64,000 bases of DNA from Calothrix sp. PCC 7103 (GCF_000331305.1 NZ_KB217478.1:7218317-7282316), one strand, 5' to 3'. Numbered from the stretch's first letter, positions 1-10,812 are shown. Numbers and translations are program-made. Notes: generated by a model from the letters alone, not told the origin.

Positions 1-1449
1 GACTACAGTGGCGCCACGCTTGATTAAGTCGTCGCGTATTAACCTAGAAATAACTAAATTAACATCTTTTTCTAAAGTACCCTCTGGACCACTGGCGCCA
101 GATTCAGTCCCACCATGTCCTGGGTCAAGTAGTACTTTCACACCAGATAATGGTTTGCGTCCAGTTTTAGTGGGGGGGTGACGCATTGTTAAAATTAAGC
201 TAGTCCCTTCATAGCGGAGTTTGTAACCCCACTGTTGATTTGTCTTGAGGTTGAAAGTGTATCTAACTTGATTTGGGTTGACTTGTTGCCAATGGAGACG
301 TGAAATAATTGGGTTATTGTCAGTGCGGAACGTATCGGTTTGTGCAGTGGTGTTATAAAGAGTCAAAGTTAGAGACTTGTCACCTTGCTGGACACTGACA
401 GGAACAGGCACCTGTAAAGGAAAAACTATCTCAGTTTTGCCCTGTAAATTCCGATAGCCAACACTGCGAATAATTGTGCGTGGTGGTACACTACCTGGTA
501 TAATACGAGTCTCTTTACTATTAATCCAGGCGCCGTAATCTAAGCGTAACCAATCACCGTCTCTTCCGGTAATAGAAGCCCTTGTACCTTTTGGTAGAGG
601 TGTAAGCCGAGAAAAGTCGGTACTAGCACCAGTTCTTGCGACACCCGCGTCGGATGTAACTTCAGCTACTTGTAATTGCGCTTGAGGAAGTACGGTAATT
701 TTACCATTACCAGTTTGGGTAATAGTCTTACCATTGATAGTTAGTTGGAATTCCGGTTTACCTAACTCAATCAAAGTGGGAGTATCTGGAATAACTGTAC
801 CTGAGATAATGTTATTGCCATAAAGTAACGTACCTGTTTGTTGACTAGATTGTCCAACAGTGGTGCAGCCTTCATACTTACTAACGCTCGGACTAGCAAT
901 TGGTTGGTTCCTTCCTGTTAAAGCTGCTTTATTATCTGGAAGTTGTGCAATTTGTGGTTGAGGTAAAAGAGAAATTGTTTGTAAACCAAGTTTGACAGAG
1001 ACATTTGAAGCAGGAGGTGCAACGGCACTAAAACATACAGTCTCTCCTGGTAATCGAGCAATATCAACTGCTGGTGTGAGAGAATTTGGAGCAAAAGCAG
1101 CTCCAGTGGGGATTTCGGGTTGTAAACTCAACCGCGTTACTTTTATCAACAATTCTTGATTTTGGTAACGAATTGTAAAGTTATTTTCCCCAATTGATAG
1201 CGGTAAGCTTGGTGCAAAATGACCACTCTGACTTCTTTTGACTAGCTTACCATTAATGAAAACTTGTCCGGTTGACGGCGCCGTGCCAATGAAGAAGATT
1301 CTATCGGCACTTGTTTTGTGATTGGTTCGGGGGTAGACAACCTTAAGGGATTGTTCCAAAGCCAAAACGCTATAGGGGGTGAGTATTGAACTGATTAAGG
1401 ATAATCCTAAAAGGGGTTTCACGCCACTAAATAAATAAGAACATAACAT
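1..1449 (-). CDS. N-acetylmuramoyl-L-alanine amidase, C-terminus cut by window edge
   Basis: Reading leftwards from ATG at 1449 (alternative GTG at 1422) the frame stays open to base 1, so the catalytic domain runs off the window. The start encodes a hydrophobic signal-like stretch (LLGLSLISSILTPYSVLA). A long all-beta middle follows, including an SH3-like segment (ITGRDGDWLRL), and then the start of an Amidase_3 domain: LLDPGHGG carries the first zinc-ligand His and a downstream EKDVNL the zinc-ligand Glu. This family cleaves the lactyl-peptide amide bond of peptidoglycan in the periplasm, in cell separation and septal-pore formation. The gene is divergent from pyrG with about 60 bp between starts. 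Family is certain; which cyanobacterial Ami paralogue it is cannot be told. Confidence 0.88.
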   Translation of the reverse strand, partial: MLCSYLFSGVKPLLGLSLISSILTPYSVLALEQSLKVVYPRTNHKTSADRIFFIGTAPSTGQVFINGKLVKRSQSGHFAPSLPLSIGENNFTIRYQNQELLIKVTRLSLQPEIPTGAAFAPNSLTPAVDIARLPGETVCFSAVAPPASNVSVKLGLQTISLLPQPQIAQLPDNKAALTGRNQPIASPSVSKYEGCTTVGQSSQQTGTLLYGNNIISGTVIPDTPTLIELGKPEFQLTINGKTITQTGNGKITVLPQAQLQVAEVTSDAGVARTGASTDFSRLTPLPKGTRASITGRDGDWLRLDYGAWINSKETRIIPGSVPPRTIIRSVGYRNLQGKTEIVFPLQVPVPVSVQQGDKSLTLTLYNTTAQTDTFRTDNNPIISRLHWQQVNPNQVRYTFNLKTNQQWGYKLRYEGTSLILTMRHPPTKTGRKPLSGVKVLLDPGHGGTESGASGPEGTLEKDVNLVISRLIRDDLIKRGATVV

Positions 1450-1507
1450 TTACTGTGGCACAATGACGGGGTGTCTTTTACAGAAGTTGCTAAAATTTGA
1501 TAATTGA

Positions 1508-3148
<1,641 letters not shown>

Positions 3149-3154
3149 AGTATT

Positions 3155-3307
3155 GAGTGCAGTATTGAGTGCTGAGTACTGAGTACTGAGTACTGAGTGA
3201 TAAGAAAAATAATTAGTAACTTTATTTCTCTACCTCAACTCCGCGCCTCTTAACTCCGCGCCTCCTAGCTCTTAACTATTTACTCAGCACTCAGTACTCA
3301 GCACTTT
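3155..3307. repeat. Short tandem heptamer-type repeats (GAGTACT/GTGCTGA) in inverted arrangement
   Basis: Immediately after pyrG, 3155-3200 contains serial copies of GAGTACT and GAGTGCT. At 3281-3307 the complementary units (ACTCAGC, AGTACTC) occur, so the two arms can pair across an 80-base loop. This resembles the short tandemly repeated repetitive sequences known from heterocystous cyanobacteria and may act as a terminator. Confidence 0.75.
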
Positions 3308-3329
3308 TTACTATTAATGGGAGAAAATC

Positions 3330-3746
3330 GTGGCGCACTGGGAAAAAGTACTTTTTGACCGCAACGAGTACATAGTAAACTTCGAGTGTGTCAGTGCATT
3401 TTGCCGCGAACCGAATCGTAGAGTAACATTTTGGCTACCAGATAACGCCATTCCAATTGTGATAAACCCACAAAGTAACCCAAAAGACTACCAAAAAATT
3501 CTTAACTACACTGAAAAAGTTACACAATTGCCTGAAAATACATATTGGGTAAAAATAATATACGAAAGAAACGAGTACATAATCAACCTAAAATGTATCA
3601 GTTCATTTTGCCGCGAACCCAATGGTAGAATCACCTTTTGGCTACCCGATAGTACTATCCCCATCATCATCAACCCCGTCAGTGACCCCGAATCATACAA
3701 AAAAGTCATCGACTACATAGAAAAAGCCACAGGATACTCTATGTAA
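3330..3746 (+). CDS. Hypothetical protein made of two tandem copies of a ~65-residue domain
   Basis: The 138-residue product starts at GTG 3330. It consists almost wholly of two related halves: residues about 3-66 contain FDRNEYIVNFECVSAFCREP and residues about 71-136 contain YERNEYIINLKCISSFCREP, each followed by a TFWLPD...IPI.INP segment. The two halves are alike in DNA as well as in protein, so the duplication is relatively recent. I do not recognise the family. There is no signal peptide or membrane segment, and no obvious operon partner; a palindromic repeat follows the gene. Confidence 0.7.
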   Translation: MAHWEKVLFDRNEYIVNFECVSAFCREPNRRVTFWLPDNAIPIVINPQSNPKDYQKILNYTEKVTQLPENTYWVKIIYERNEYIINLKCISSFCREPNGRITFWLPDSTIPIIINPVSDPESYKKVIDYIEKATGYSM

Positions 3747-3763
3747 TCACCGTAGTAATCATC

Positions 3764-3797
3764 GTAGGTTGGGTGTAGCGTTTTTCGCTTCCCAACA
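3764..3797. repeat. Dispersed palindrome, GTAGGTTGGGT family
   Basis: GTAGGTTGGGT, then a short stem-loop with GCG...CGC, then CCCAAC. Related copies lie at 10667-10703, 39011-39043 and, almost perfect, at 52341-52379. Located 3' of the duplicated-domain gene. Confidence 0.7.
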
Positions 3798-3892
3798 TCA
3801 TAATTCAAAACCGACCCTGCCCCCAAGAGTTCCAGGTACTGCGCCAGGAATGATAATATAGACAAATGTACCAATCAAACTAAACACTTTAC

Positions 3893-5206
3893 ATGGCAAC
3901 AGGGATACCAGGTAAAAACGCTTATATCAGTAAATCGATAAATACAAATATATCCTTTCAATTAAATTACGAAGGTAAAATTCCAGCAGAATATATACTC
4001 AAAACTCAACCAGCCAAATTAAAACATGTAGTCACGGTAGATAAAAACCTAAAAAATAAATTAATTTATGGTGAAAACCTGAGAGTATTGAGTTCATTAT
4101 TAAAAGACCCTACCGTTGCTGGAAAAGTTGGATTAATATACATAGACCCTCCCTACGCAACAGGAAGCAGCTTTGAATCTCGTAAAAGCGACCATGCTTA
4201 CCACGACTGCATGGAAGGAGCAGTATATTTAGAATTTTTGCGTCAGAGACTAATACTACTAAAAGAACTTTTATCTGAGCAAGGCGCCATATATGTCCAC
4301 CTAGACGAAAACATGGCTTTTCCAGTAAAAATTATCATGGACGAAATATTTGGCGCCAGAAATTTCCGTAACTGGATAACAAGGAAAAAATGTAATCCCA
4401 AAAACTACACACGTAAGCAGTACGGAAATGTTGCTGATTACATATTATTTTATACAAAGACCGACAAATACACATGGAACCAGCCGTTTGAAGCATGGAC
4501 AGAAGCAGCAATAAAAAAAGAGTATCAATATGTAGAAGAAGGAACAGGAAGACTGTATAAAAAAGTTCCGATTCATGCACCTGGAACTAGAAAAGGTTCA
4601 ACAGGTCAACCTTGGAGAGGAATGTTACCCCCTCCTGGAAAACATTGGCAATATACTCCTGAAACATTAGATGAAATGGATGCTAAGGGAGAAATATACT
4701 GGTCTCCTACAGGAAACCCGAGACGAAAAGTATATTTAGATAATAGTCAAGGTATTGGAGTGCAAGATATTTGGCTTGATTATAAAGACGCTCATAACCA
4801 AAATATCAAAATTACAGGTTATCCTACAGAAAAAAATCCAGATTTGATAAAAAGAATAATTCTTGCTTCGTCGAACACAGGGGATTTAGTATTAGACGCT
4901 TTTGCAGGAAGTGGAACCACAGCTGCTGTAGCTGAAGAGTTAGGTAGACAATGGATAACTATCGATAATTCTCCCCTAGCTATAGCTACAATAATTAAAC
5001 GTTTAGTCCAAGGTAGCGAGGTCATGGGTGATTTCGTCAACGGAAATAATTTTCAATCAAGACAAATGTTTTTGATAGATACGAAGAGGGTTTTACATAG
5101 CGGTTTGGACTTTTATATTGAGGAACACCCGGAATTAGAAACTATAGATGAATCTTTAATAAAAGATTGGGATAGTAAGCTTAACTTTCAAGCCAATCTT
5201 TGGTAA
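3893..5206 (+). CDS. DNA methyltransferase, amino (N4-cytosine or N6-adenine) type
   Basis: The 437-residue product has the target-amino motif DPPYATG (about residue 87) before the AdoMet-binding motif LDAFAGSGTT (about residue 336). This is the order of beta-class amino-methyltransferases (motif IV first, motif I late), with the target-recognition region between. Its 3' end overlaps the end of the opposite-strand gene 5181-6041 by 26 bases, a common layout for a methyltransferase and its restriction partner. The recognition sequence cannot be read from the protein. Whether the product is m4C or m6A is open. Confidence 0.9.
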   Translation: MATGIPGKNAYISKSINTNISFQLNYEGKIPAEYILKTQPAKLKHVVTVDKNLKNKLIYGENLRVLSSLLKDPTVAGKVGLIYIDPPYATGSSFESRKSDHAYHDCMEGAVYLEFLRQRLILLKELLSEQGAIYVHLDENMAFPVKIIMDEIFGARNFRNWITRKKCNPKNYTRKQYGNVADYILFYTKTDKYTWNQPFEAWTEAAIKKEYQYVEEGTGRLYKKVPIHAPGTRKGSTGQPWRGMLPPPGKHWQYTPETLDEMDAKGEIYWSPTGNPRRKVYLDNSQGIGVQDIWLDYKDAHNQNIKITGYPTEKNPDLIKRIILASSNTGDLVLDAFAGSGTTAAVAEELGRQWITIDNSPLAIATIIKRLVQGSEVMGDFVNGNNFQSRQMFLIDTKRVLHSGLDFYIEEHPELETIDESLIKDWDSKLNFQANLW

Positions 5207-6041
5207 ACCTCTCATCGAGCATTTTTAAAGTACAAACCATTACTCTATTTTGACCGTAATTTTCTAAATTAGCGTAGTCATTCCACATTGAACCAAGAAG
5301 CAAACCTGGGCCATCATTCAAAAAAAATACTTTCAAAGGTAAATTGTAAGTATTGGCGTACTTTATAATTTCTGTGACTTTATCTCGATTACCACCTGTT
5401 CTGTCATCTTCCTGAGAACCTCCTCTGTCAGAGTCATAACGGGCAAACCCTACTATCAAAGGTGTTCCATCTAAGCGGGAAATCAAAATATCAGCAGGTG
5501 TCTGAGCTTCCCAATTTTCAAGTGCCTTGTTAAGCATTACATCTTTTCCGGCTCGAACTGGGCCTTTAATTAAATAATCTTTACTAAATGTTTTATCAAA
5601 CCAAAGGAAAAACGCTTCTGTTAAATCGTAACCCTTTTGACCTCTTTTACTTTGTTCCAGAAGAATAGCCATAAGTGCCTCATCTGGGACAGGACGACTT
5701 TTAAAATTGCTTCTTACTTCTTCTAATTTACGAAATCGACTGCCAAAATCTCTAATAATATCAGGTATCTTACTTTTGTTCTTAGTCATTTCAACCGAGG
5801 TGTCCGGAGATACATATCGACGAAATACTCTTAGAAGCTGTATGCGAAGTGGGTCAGGTTCTTGAGTAATAACCTGTAACAAGTTTGTCGAGCTACTTAC
5901 ATACTCAATCAACTCGCCAAAACGCTCTAATACTTTTTCATAAAGCACTTTAGCTTCATCTAACGAATCTGGGTAAAATGGTGAGTCAAAAATAGTAATC
6001 CATTGAGATGCTGTTGATTTATAGCTACTGAAAGAATTCAA
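5181..6041 (-). CDS. Candidate type II restriction endonuclease
   Basis: The 286-residue product has no motif I can assign with certainty. A polar segment (residues about 200-222, GFARYDSDRGGSQEDDR) after a beta-strand-rich stretch looks like a nuclease active-site region. The gene is convergent with, and overlaps, a DNA methyltransferase, which is the main reason for the call. The start used here is TTG at 6041, overlapping the TGA of the ROK kinase gene; no upstream ATG is available, so translation may be coupled. There are no membrane segments or signal. It could also be a hypothetical with another role. Confidence 0.6.
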   Translation of the reverse strand: MNSFSSYKSTASQWITIFDSPFYPDSLDEAKVLYEKVLERFGELIEYVSSSTNLLQVITQEPDPLRIQLLRVFRRYVSPDTSVEMTKNKSKIPDIIRDFGSRFRKLEEVRSNFKSRPVPDEALMAILLEQSKRGQKGYDLTEAFFLWFDKTFSKDYLIKGPVRAGKDVMLNKALENWEAQTPADILISRLDGTPLIVGFARYDSDRGGSQEDDRTGGNRDKVTEIIKYANTYNLPLKVFFLNDGPGLLLGSMWNDYANLENYGQNRVMVCTLKMLDERFTKDWLES

Positions 6042-6946
6042 TTGCCACCCCTATTTATTTTTGTTAATGCTAATTTTGCGGCGCCTAACATTCCTGCTGA
6101 ATTACCCAACTCTGCTGGTAAAATTTCTAAACCAATGCGCGATGTAATAAAGACTCGTTTTTCAATTTCAGCTTTGGCACTAGGTATAAAAAACTTTGCA
6201 CTGGCGCCTACTCCACCACCAATTAAAATAGCTTGTGGTGTCAGCACGTAAATTAAACTTGTTAAACCAATACCTAAATCTCTGCCGTATTCTTGCCAAA
6301 AGTTTAATGCTTCGACGTTACCAGTTTCTGCTAATTCCCCTAATTCCGAAGGTTCTTTACCAGTACGGCGCCTAATTGCTCGAATCGAAGTAAATTGTTC
6401 TAATGAGCCTTGGTTGCCACTGTTACATTCTGGTCCATCTGAGTGTAAGCTAATTAAACCAAGTTCACCTGCGGCGCCATGATGTCCAATAAATAATTTA
6501 CCGTCAATAAAGACGGCGCCACCAACACCAGTACCCAAGGTAAGCATAATAAAATTTTTGAACCGACGACCGGCACCTAACCAAGCTTCACCTAAACCAG
6601 CACAGTTAGCATCGTTAGCCAAAATAGCAGGTTTGCCTGTTTTTTCTTCTAACCATTGAGCTAACGGAACATCACGCCAACCTGGTAAATTAATAGATAC
6701 TAACGCAATTCGTCCCTCTGGGTCAGAAGGTCCAGGCATTCCCACACCAATAGCCAAAGCTTGATTATTTGAATCAAGTTCTTGTAATGTCCTAACTATT
6801 ACATTCAAAACCATTTCAGGAGCAGGAGGTTGAGGAGTTGCAACCGTCATCGACTGTAAAAGGGCGCCAGAGACATTAAATCTCCCCAACTTTATCGCTG
6901 TTCCACCTAGGTCAATCCCAATAACTTGAATATTATTATTTGTCAT
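6038..6946 (-). CDS. ROK-family sugar kinase (glucokinase-like) with degenerate zinc motif
   Basis: The 302-residue product starts with the ATP phosphate-binding motif IGIDLGGTAIKLG and has the second phosphate site LTLGTGVGGA and the LANDANCAGLGE segment with the catalytic Asp. ROK kinases phosphorylate glucose or related hexoses in the cytoplasm. The family's usual C-x-C-G-x2-G-C-x-E zinc site reads CNSGNQGSLE here: only the first Cys is kept, so zinc binding is probably lost. It is the second gene of a short leftward run behind a 61-residue membrane peptide (15 bp gap). Substrate is not determined. Confidence 0.9.
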   Translation of the reverse strand: MTNNNIQVIGIDLGGTAIKLGRFNVSGALLQSMTVATPQPPAPEMVLNVIVRTLQELDSNNQALAIGVGMPGPSDPEGRIALVSINLPGWRDVPLAQWLEEKTGKPAILANDANCAGLGEAWLGAGRRFKNFIMLTLGTGVGGAVFIDGKLFIGHHGAAGELGLISLHSDGPECNSGNQGSLEQFTSIRAIRRRTGKEPSELGELAETGNVEALNFWQEYGRDLGIGLTSLIYVLTPQAILIGGGVGASAKFFIPSAKAEIEKRVFITSRIGLEILPAELGNSAGMLGAAKLALTKINRGGN

Positions 6947-6961
6947 TGGTAGTTTTTTTGC

Positions 6962-7147
6962 CTAGCCTAATTTTTTCACTTCATGTACTTCAGATTTTTT
7001 TACACTCACATAAGTGACAGGAGAAATATTAAAACTAGCTTCACTGGCGATATTAGTTACAGGCTTACCATGTAATATCCCGGTTAAAGCAACCGATAGC
7101 ATGAAACCGCCAGTCGTAGCAGCAATCAAGGACATCTTATCTTTCAC
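6962..7147 (-). CDS. Small single-span membrane or exported peptide
   Basis: This 61-residue product starts MKDKMSLIAATTGGFMLSVALTGIL: a short basic start and a hydrophobic stretch, either a signal peptide or an anchor. A polar tail with SVKKSEVHEVKKL follows. It lies 15 bp before the ROK kinase on the same strand, which supports its being transcribed. I do not recognise a family. Confidence 0.5.
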   Translation of the reverse strand: MKDKMSLIAATTGGFMLSVALTGILHGKPVTNIASEASFNISPVTYVSVKKSEVHEVKKLG

Positions 7148-7223
7148 GTTCAGACTCTCTGTTATAAATAGAACAAAATATATAGATTAACAAATGAAAT
7201 TGAGATTTGTGTGTTTATCGTAT

Positions 7224-7265
7224 TAAGCACTTCAGTGCTTTCATGTACAAGCACTAAAGTGCTTA
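7224..7265. terminator. Inverted repeat downstream of the ABC permease
   Basis: TAAGCACTTCAGTGCTT and AAGCACTAAAGTGCTTA form a long, nearly perfect stem with nested palindromes. It lies between the permease stop (7292) and the start of the next leftward gene (7147), so it probably ends the permease transcript. Confidence 0.55.
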
Positions 7266-7291
7266 CAGCGTGCTTACAACGATCTTCTACA

Positions 7292-8182
7292 CTAATTCCT
7301 AATTTGTTTTCGTAAGCGTGGGTTAACCAAATCGTTCAACCCCTCACCAAATAGTGATAAACCTACTACCATCAAAGTTAGTGCCAAACCCGGAAATAAA
7401 GTAGTCCACCAAATTCCTGTAGGTAAAGCCTCTAAAGCTTGCTTCAAATCATGCCCCCATTCGGGAACTTCATCAGGAAGCCCTAGACCTAAAAATCCTA
7501 ATCCACCCAACACTAGAATGGCATCCGCAGCATTAAGGGTAAAGAGTACAGGTACACTTTGGATAACATTGAAAAATAAATATTTGCTAAGTACCTGCCA
7601 AGTATTGGCGCCCATTGCCTGAGCAGCTTCGATAAATACTTCTGTTTTGACACTAACTGTATGATTACGAACAACTCTATAATACTGAGGTATGTAAGCA
7701 ATACTAATAGCAATAGCAGCGTTTAATATTCCACGTCCAACAACAAACGCTAGCGTTACCGAAAGCAACAATCCAGGCAAAGTATAAATACTATCCATAA
7801 TAAATAGTAATACTTTGTCTAACTTCCCGCCCATGTAACCACTCAACATTCCCAGTGGTACACCAATAACCATACTTAACGCCGTCGCCACTATTACAAC
7901 TTGTAAAGCAGCTTGGGCACCGAACATAGTCCGAGAAAACACATCATACCCTAAACGACTAGTACCAAACCAGTGCTGAAGAGAAGGCGCCTCATGCATA
8001 GGGTTACTAAGAAACTCAGTCGGATTTTGTAGTATTCCAACAGCTTGTAAAACAGGGGCAAAAAACGCCAGCAATATAAAAAATAAAGTTAACGCCAACC
8101 CCACATACATCAACTTCTGCGAAAGACTAGGATTTTGGGGAAGCCGTAGAAACTTTGGTAGAGGACTCTTTGTAACTGCCAT
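7292..8182 (-). CDS. Peptide/nickel-type ABC transporter permease (DppC/OppC family)
   Basis: The 296-residue inner-membrane protein has an N-terminal anchor (LMYVGLALTLFFILLAFFAP) and the OppC-like N-terminal extension with an HWFGTSRLGYDVFSR segment. A five-helix permease core ends in the EAA loop (IEAAQAMGANTWQVLSKYLF) that contacts the ATPase, and in the GLGFLGLGLP...WG signature. It would form half of the channel for peptides or similar solutes, with a DppB-type partner and ATPases that are not in this window. It stands alone, as these genes often do in cyanobacteria. Heptamer repeats lie just upstream. Confidence 0.92.
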   Translation of the reverse strand: MAVTKSPLPKFLRLPQNPSLSQKLMYVGLALTLFFILLAFFAPVLQAVGILQNPTEFLSNPMHEAPSLQHWFGTSRLGYDVFSRTMFGAQAALQVVIVATALSMVIGVPLGMLSGYMGGKLDKVLLFIMDSIYTLPGLLLSVTLAFVVGRGILNAAIAISIAYIPQYYRVVRNHTVSVKTEVFIEAAQAMGANTWQVLSKYLFFNVIQSVPVLFTLNAADAILVLGGLGFLGLGLPDEVPEWGHDLKQALEALPTGIWWTTLFPGLALTLMVVGLSLFGEGLNDLVNPRLRKQIRN

Positions 8183-8185
8183 ATA

Positions 8186-8232
8186 TATTTATGAGTTATG
8201 AGTTATGAGTTATAAGTTATGAGTTAAGAGTT
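8186..8232. repeat. Tandem GAGTTAT heptamers
   Basis: Five or so consecutive units of GAGTTAT/AAGTTAT/GAGTTAA, directly in front of the permease start codon. They belong to the same class of heptamer tandem repeats as those at 3155-3200. Confidence 0.8.
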
Positions 8233-8337
8233 TTAATATATAACAATAGTTTTGTCAATGGAACATACAACCAATTGAACGCACATCGCAACAAAATGTT
8301 TCATTCTGGCAATGTAACACTTGTGGTATAAATACAC

Positions 8338-8370
8338 CTCTTGTGGTACAGGCATCCCTGCTTGTTACCC
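8338..8370. repeat. Dispersed palindrome, TCTTGTGG...GGCATCCCTGCC family
   Basis: CTCTTGTGGTACAGGCATCC followed by CTGCTTGTTACC. Other members lie at 27472-27505, 38961-38998, 41462-41491, 49747-49778, 50703-50749 and 55275-55310. Confidence 0.7.
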
Positions 8371-8423
8371 CATATTGGGTTTGATAAGAATCTTTACTAC
8401 CTTAGAGCAAAAAGGATATTTTT

Positions 8424-8483
8424 ATGTCTAATGTTCAAAAAATTAGTGTCGCTTTAAGAAATGTTAAAGTCAAATATATGTGA
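8424..8483 (+). pseudogene. 5' remnant of a ParD-type antitoxin gene
   Basis: A 19-codon frame begins MSNVQKISVAL, which matches the usual opening of ParD-type ribbon-helix-helix antitoxins (strand 1 of the RHH fold), and then breaks off into unrelated sequence and a stop. No ParE toxin follows; a Uma2 gene does. I read it as the leftover start of a lost parDE pair. A short independent peptide is the alternative. Confidence 0.4.
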
Positions 8484-8494
8484 AGGTTGTAACT

Positions 8495-9109
8495 ATGACA
8501 CAAGCCCTACGTAAATTACTAACCTTAGAAGAATTTATTGAGTGGTTCCCCAACGACGGGAAGCGCTACGAGCTACATAAAGGAGTTATTGTTGAGATGG
8601 CGCCACCAACTGGAGACCATGAAAAAGTTGTTGGGTTTTTAGCAGCAGAAATTACCTTAGAGTACAGACGGTTAAAGTTACCGTTTACCATTCCCAAAAC
8701 CGCATTTGTTAAAACTCCTAATTCTGAATCAGTTTACTCTCCTGATGTACTGCTATTAAATCTTAATAATTTACCTAACGAACCTCTTTTTCAAAAACAG
8801 TCAACGGTTACTCAAGCTGCTTCTGTTCCTTTGGTAGTTGAAGTTGTTAGTACTAATTGGCGGGATGATTACTACGACAAGTTTGGAGACTACGAGGAAA
8901 TGGGCATCGCTGAGTTTTGGATTGCTGATTATAGAGCGTTAGGTGGTAAAAAATTTATTGGAGACCCTAAACAGCCGACTTTCTCGGTATGTCAGCTTGT
9001 CGGGGATGAGTATCAAGTTACCAAGTTTACGGGTAATGACTTAATCGTTTCCCCAACCTTTCCCAAACTCAATCTTACCGCGCAGCAAGTTTTTGATGCT
9101 GCTTTGTAA
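8495..9109 (+). CDS. Uma2-family (DUF820) putative endonuclease
   Basis: About 204 residues when started at ATG 8495 (MTQALRKLLTLEEFIEWFPN). This start is preferred over GTG 8480 because the paralogue at 10813-11436 begins at the same point. Uma2 proteins have a PD-(D/E)xK nuclease-like fold. Visible landmarks are YELHKGVIVEMAPPTGDHEKV, YSPDVLLLN, PLVVEVVSTNWRDDYYDKF and DYEEMGIAEFWIAD, which hold the acidic and Lys-equivalent positions. The family is greatly expanded in filamentous cyanobacteria and its biological role is unproven. The gene is a close relative of 10813-11436, which lies in opposite orientation on the other side of the NTRC gene. Confidence 0.88.
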   Translation: MTQALRKLLTLEEFIEWFPNDGKRYELHKGVIVEMAPPTGDHEKVVGFLAAEITLEYRRLKLPFTIPKTAFVKTPNSESVYSPDVLLLNLNNLPNEPLFQKQSTVTQAASVPLVVEVVSTNWRDDYYDKFGDYEEMGIAEFWIADYRALGGKKFIGDPKQPTFSVCQLVGDEYQVTKFTGNDLIVSPTFPKLNLTAQQVFDAAL

Positions 9110-9245
9110 GGGGTCATTTATGGGACGACTGAGGACAACCGTCCCACAAGATGTTTACTATTGGTTCATGTCAATAGTTTTGGTAAGTTGCGACTGGCAA
9201 GATTCCCAACTTCTTTAAGAAGTCGGGAATCTGAACGGGAAGTGT

Positions 9246-10610
9246 TTAGATGTTGGTTTCGATCAATTGACGGTATTGGCTTTTTTGCTTGACGCCTTTG
9301 ACTTCTTGGAGTAGTTCTTTGTCTTTGAATAGCTGAACTGTGGGTGTGCCTGTTACACCAGCGTTTTCGGCGATGTCGCGGTCTTTGTCGATGTCTATTT
9401 CGACGAAGTGTATTTTGCCGTCGAATTCGTCTACTACTTTGTTTAATATCGGTTTGAGGGTGTGGCATGGGCCGCAACCTGGTGATACATATTTAACAAC
9501 GATTAATCTATCGCTGTCGTGGAATAGTTTCCGCAGTGCCAAACCACCTTCGTGACGTGTTGCGCTGAGACTAAATTCGACAGGCGCCATAGTTTTGGCT
9601 TCAGGTTCATGTTCTAGTTCGTTGTCTGGAGTATGCGGCGCCTGTTTGTATTCTTCAACTAAATCATTTACAGACAACCAGCGTTCTGCCAACATTGCTG
9701 CGGCACATCCCGAACCTGCTGCTGTAATTGCTTGGCGATATTCATGGTCTTGTACGTCACCTGCTGCGTATACTCCTTCTACGCTGGTTTCTGGCGAACC
9801 TGCTTTGGTAACGATGTAACCTACTTCGTCAAGTTGAATTTGTCCTTCAAATAATGAAGTATTGGGTTTGTGACCGATGGCGTAAAATAACCCTTTAGCA
9901 TGTAATAAACTTTCTTCACCCGTCTTAGTGTTACGGACTTTTACGCCTTCCATGTGCCCGTCACCGTAAATATCTACAGCTTCGGTGTTCCAATGTACTG
10001 TGATTTTAGGGTTAGTTAATACACGGTCTTGCATTGCTTTTGACGCGCGCATTTTCTCAGAACGTACAAGCAAGTTTACCTTGGAACCATATTTAGTTAA
10101 GTAAATTGCCTCTTCTGCCGCCGAATCTCCGGCACCTATTACCGCAAGTTCTGCACCGTGGAATATTGGAGTAGCACCGTCGCAAATTGCACAAGCGCTT
10201 ATACCTCGACTCCAAAAAGTATGCTCACTAGGTAAACCTAAACGCTTTGCAGTGGCGCCAGTAGCTATGATAATACTGTGGGTTTTAAATTCCCTTTCTT
10301 CTGAACGCACAGTAAACGGACGCTGACTCAAATCAACTGATATCACATCCTCAGTATATAACTCGGCGCCCCATCTCTCAGCCTGGGACTTCATCTTATC
10401 CATCAACTCAGGGCCAGTAATACCAGCAGGAAACCCAGGAAAATTCTCAACCTCAGTCGTCGTCATTAACTGCCCACCAGGTAAACCCCCCGCTTGGAAA
10501 CCTTCAAACACAACAGGTTTAAGATTCGCACGGCCTGCGTATATAGCAGCGGTATATCCAGCAGGCCCAGAACCAATAATTACTACGTTTTCAACTGTGG
10601 GATTTGTCAT
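9246..10610 (-). CDS. trxB: NADPH-thioredoxin reductase with fused thioredoxin domain (NTRC)
   Basis: The 454-residue protein joins a thioredoxin reductase (residues 1-about 320) to a thioredoxin domain (about 345-454). The reductase has the FAD-binding [15 protein letters not shown], the redox pair CAIC in ISACAICDG, the NADPH-binding [10 protein letters not shown] and a second FAD motif VYAAGDVQD. The thioredoxin part has the active site CGPC. This is the chloroplast/cyanobacterial NTRC design, which passes electrons from NADPH to 2-Cys peroxiredoxin and Calvin-Benson or tetrapyrrole enzymes, mainly in the dark. Length and both redox centres are intact. It is flanked by two inverted Uma2 paralogues. 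Confidence 0.97.
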   Translation of the reverse strand: MTNPTVENVVIIGSGPAGYTAAIYAGRANLKPVVFEGFQAGGLPGGQLMTTTEVENFPGFPAGITGPELMDKMKSQAERWGAELYTEDVISVDLSQRPFTVRSEEREFKTHSIIIATGATAKRLGLPSEHTFWSRGISACAICDGATPIFHGAELAVIGAGDSAAEEAIYLTKYGSKVNLLVRSEKMRASKAMQDRVLTNPKITVHWNTEAVDIYGDGHMEGVKVRNTKTGEESLLHAKGLFYAIGHKPNTSLFEGQIQLDEVGYIVTKAGSPETSVEGVYAAGDVQDHEYRQAITAAGSGCAAAMLAERWLSVNDLVEEYKQAPHTPDNELEHEPEAKTMAPVEFSLSATRHEGGLALRKLFHDSDRLIVVKYVSPGCGPCHTLKPILNKVVDEFDGKIHFVEIDIDKDRDIAENAGVTGTPTVQLFKDKELLQEVKGVKQKSQYRQLIETNI

Positions 10611-10666
10611 AACAGGTTATATAAACTCATAACGACTACGCTTAATTTAATATAACACATTATTTT

Positions 10667-10703
10667 TGGGTGTGTTATGGCAGGGCATAGCGTAACCCAA
10701 CAC
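10667..10703. repeat. Inverted repeat TGGGTGTGTTATG / CATAGCGTAACCCAACACA
   Basis: An imperfect palindrome upstream of the NTRC start, related to the GTAGGTTGGGT family seen at 3764, 39011 and 52341. Confidence 0.5.
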
Positions 10704-10812
10704 ATATTAAATAACTAACTACCCGCGCAGGGTTGCAAACCCTACGCTAATAGCCAAAGTCCTCTAAAAGAGGACTGAATAAAAAGCTTACAGACTGCAA
10801 AATTATTTATAG

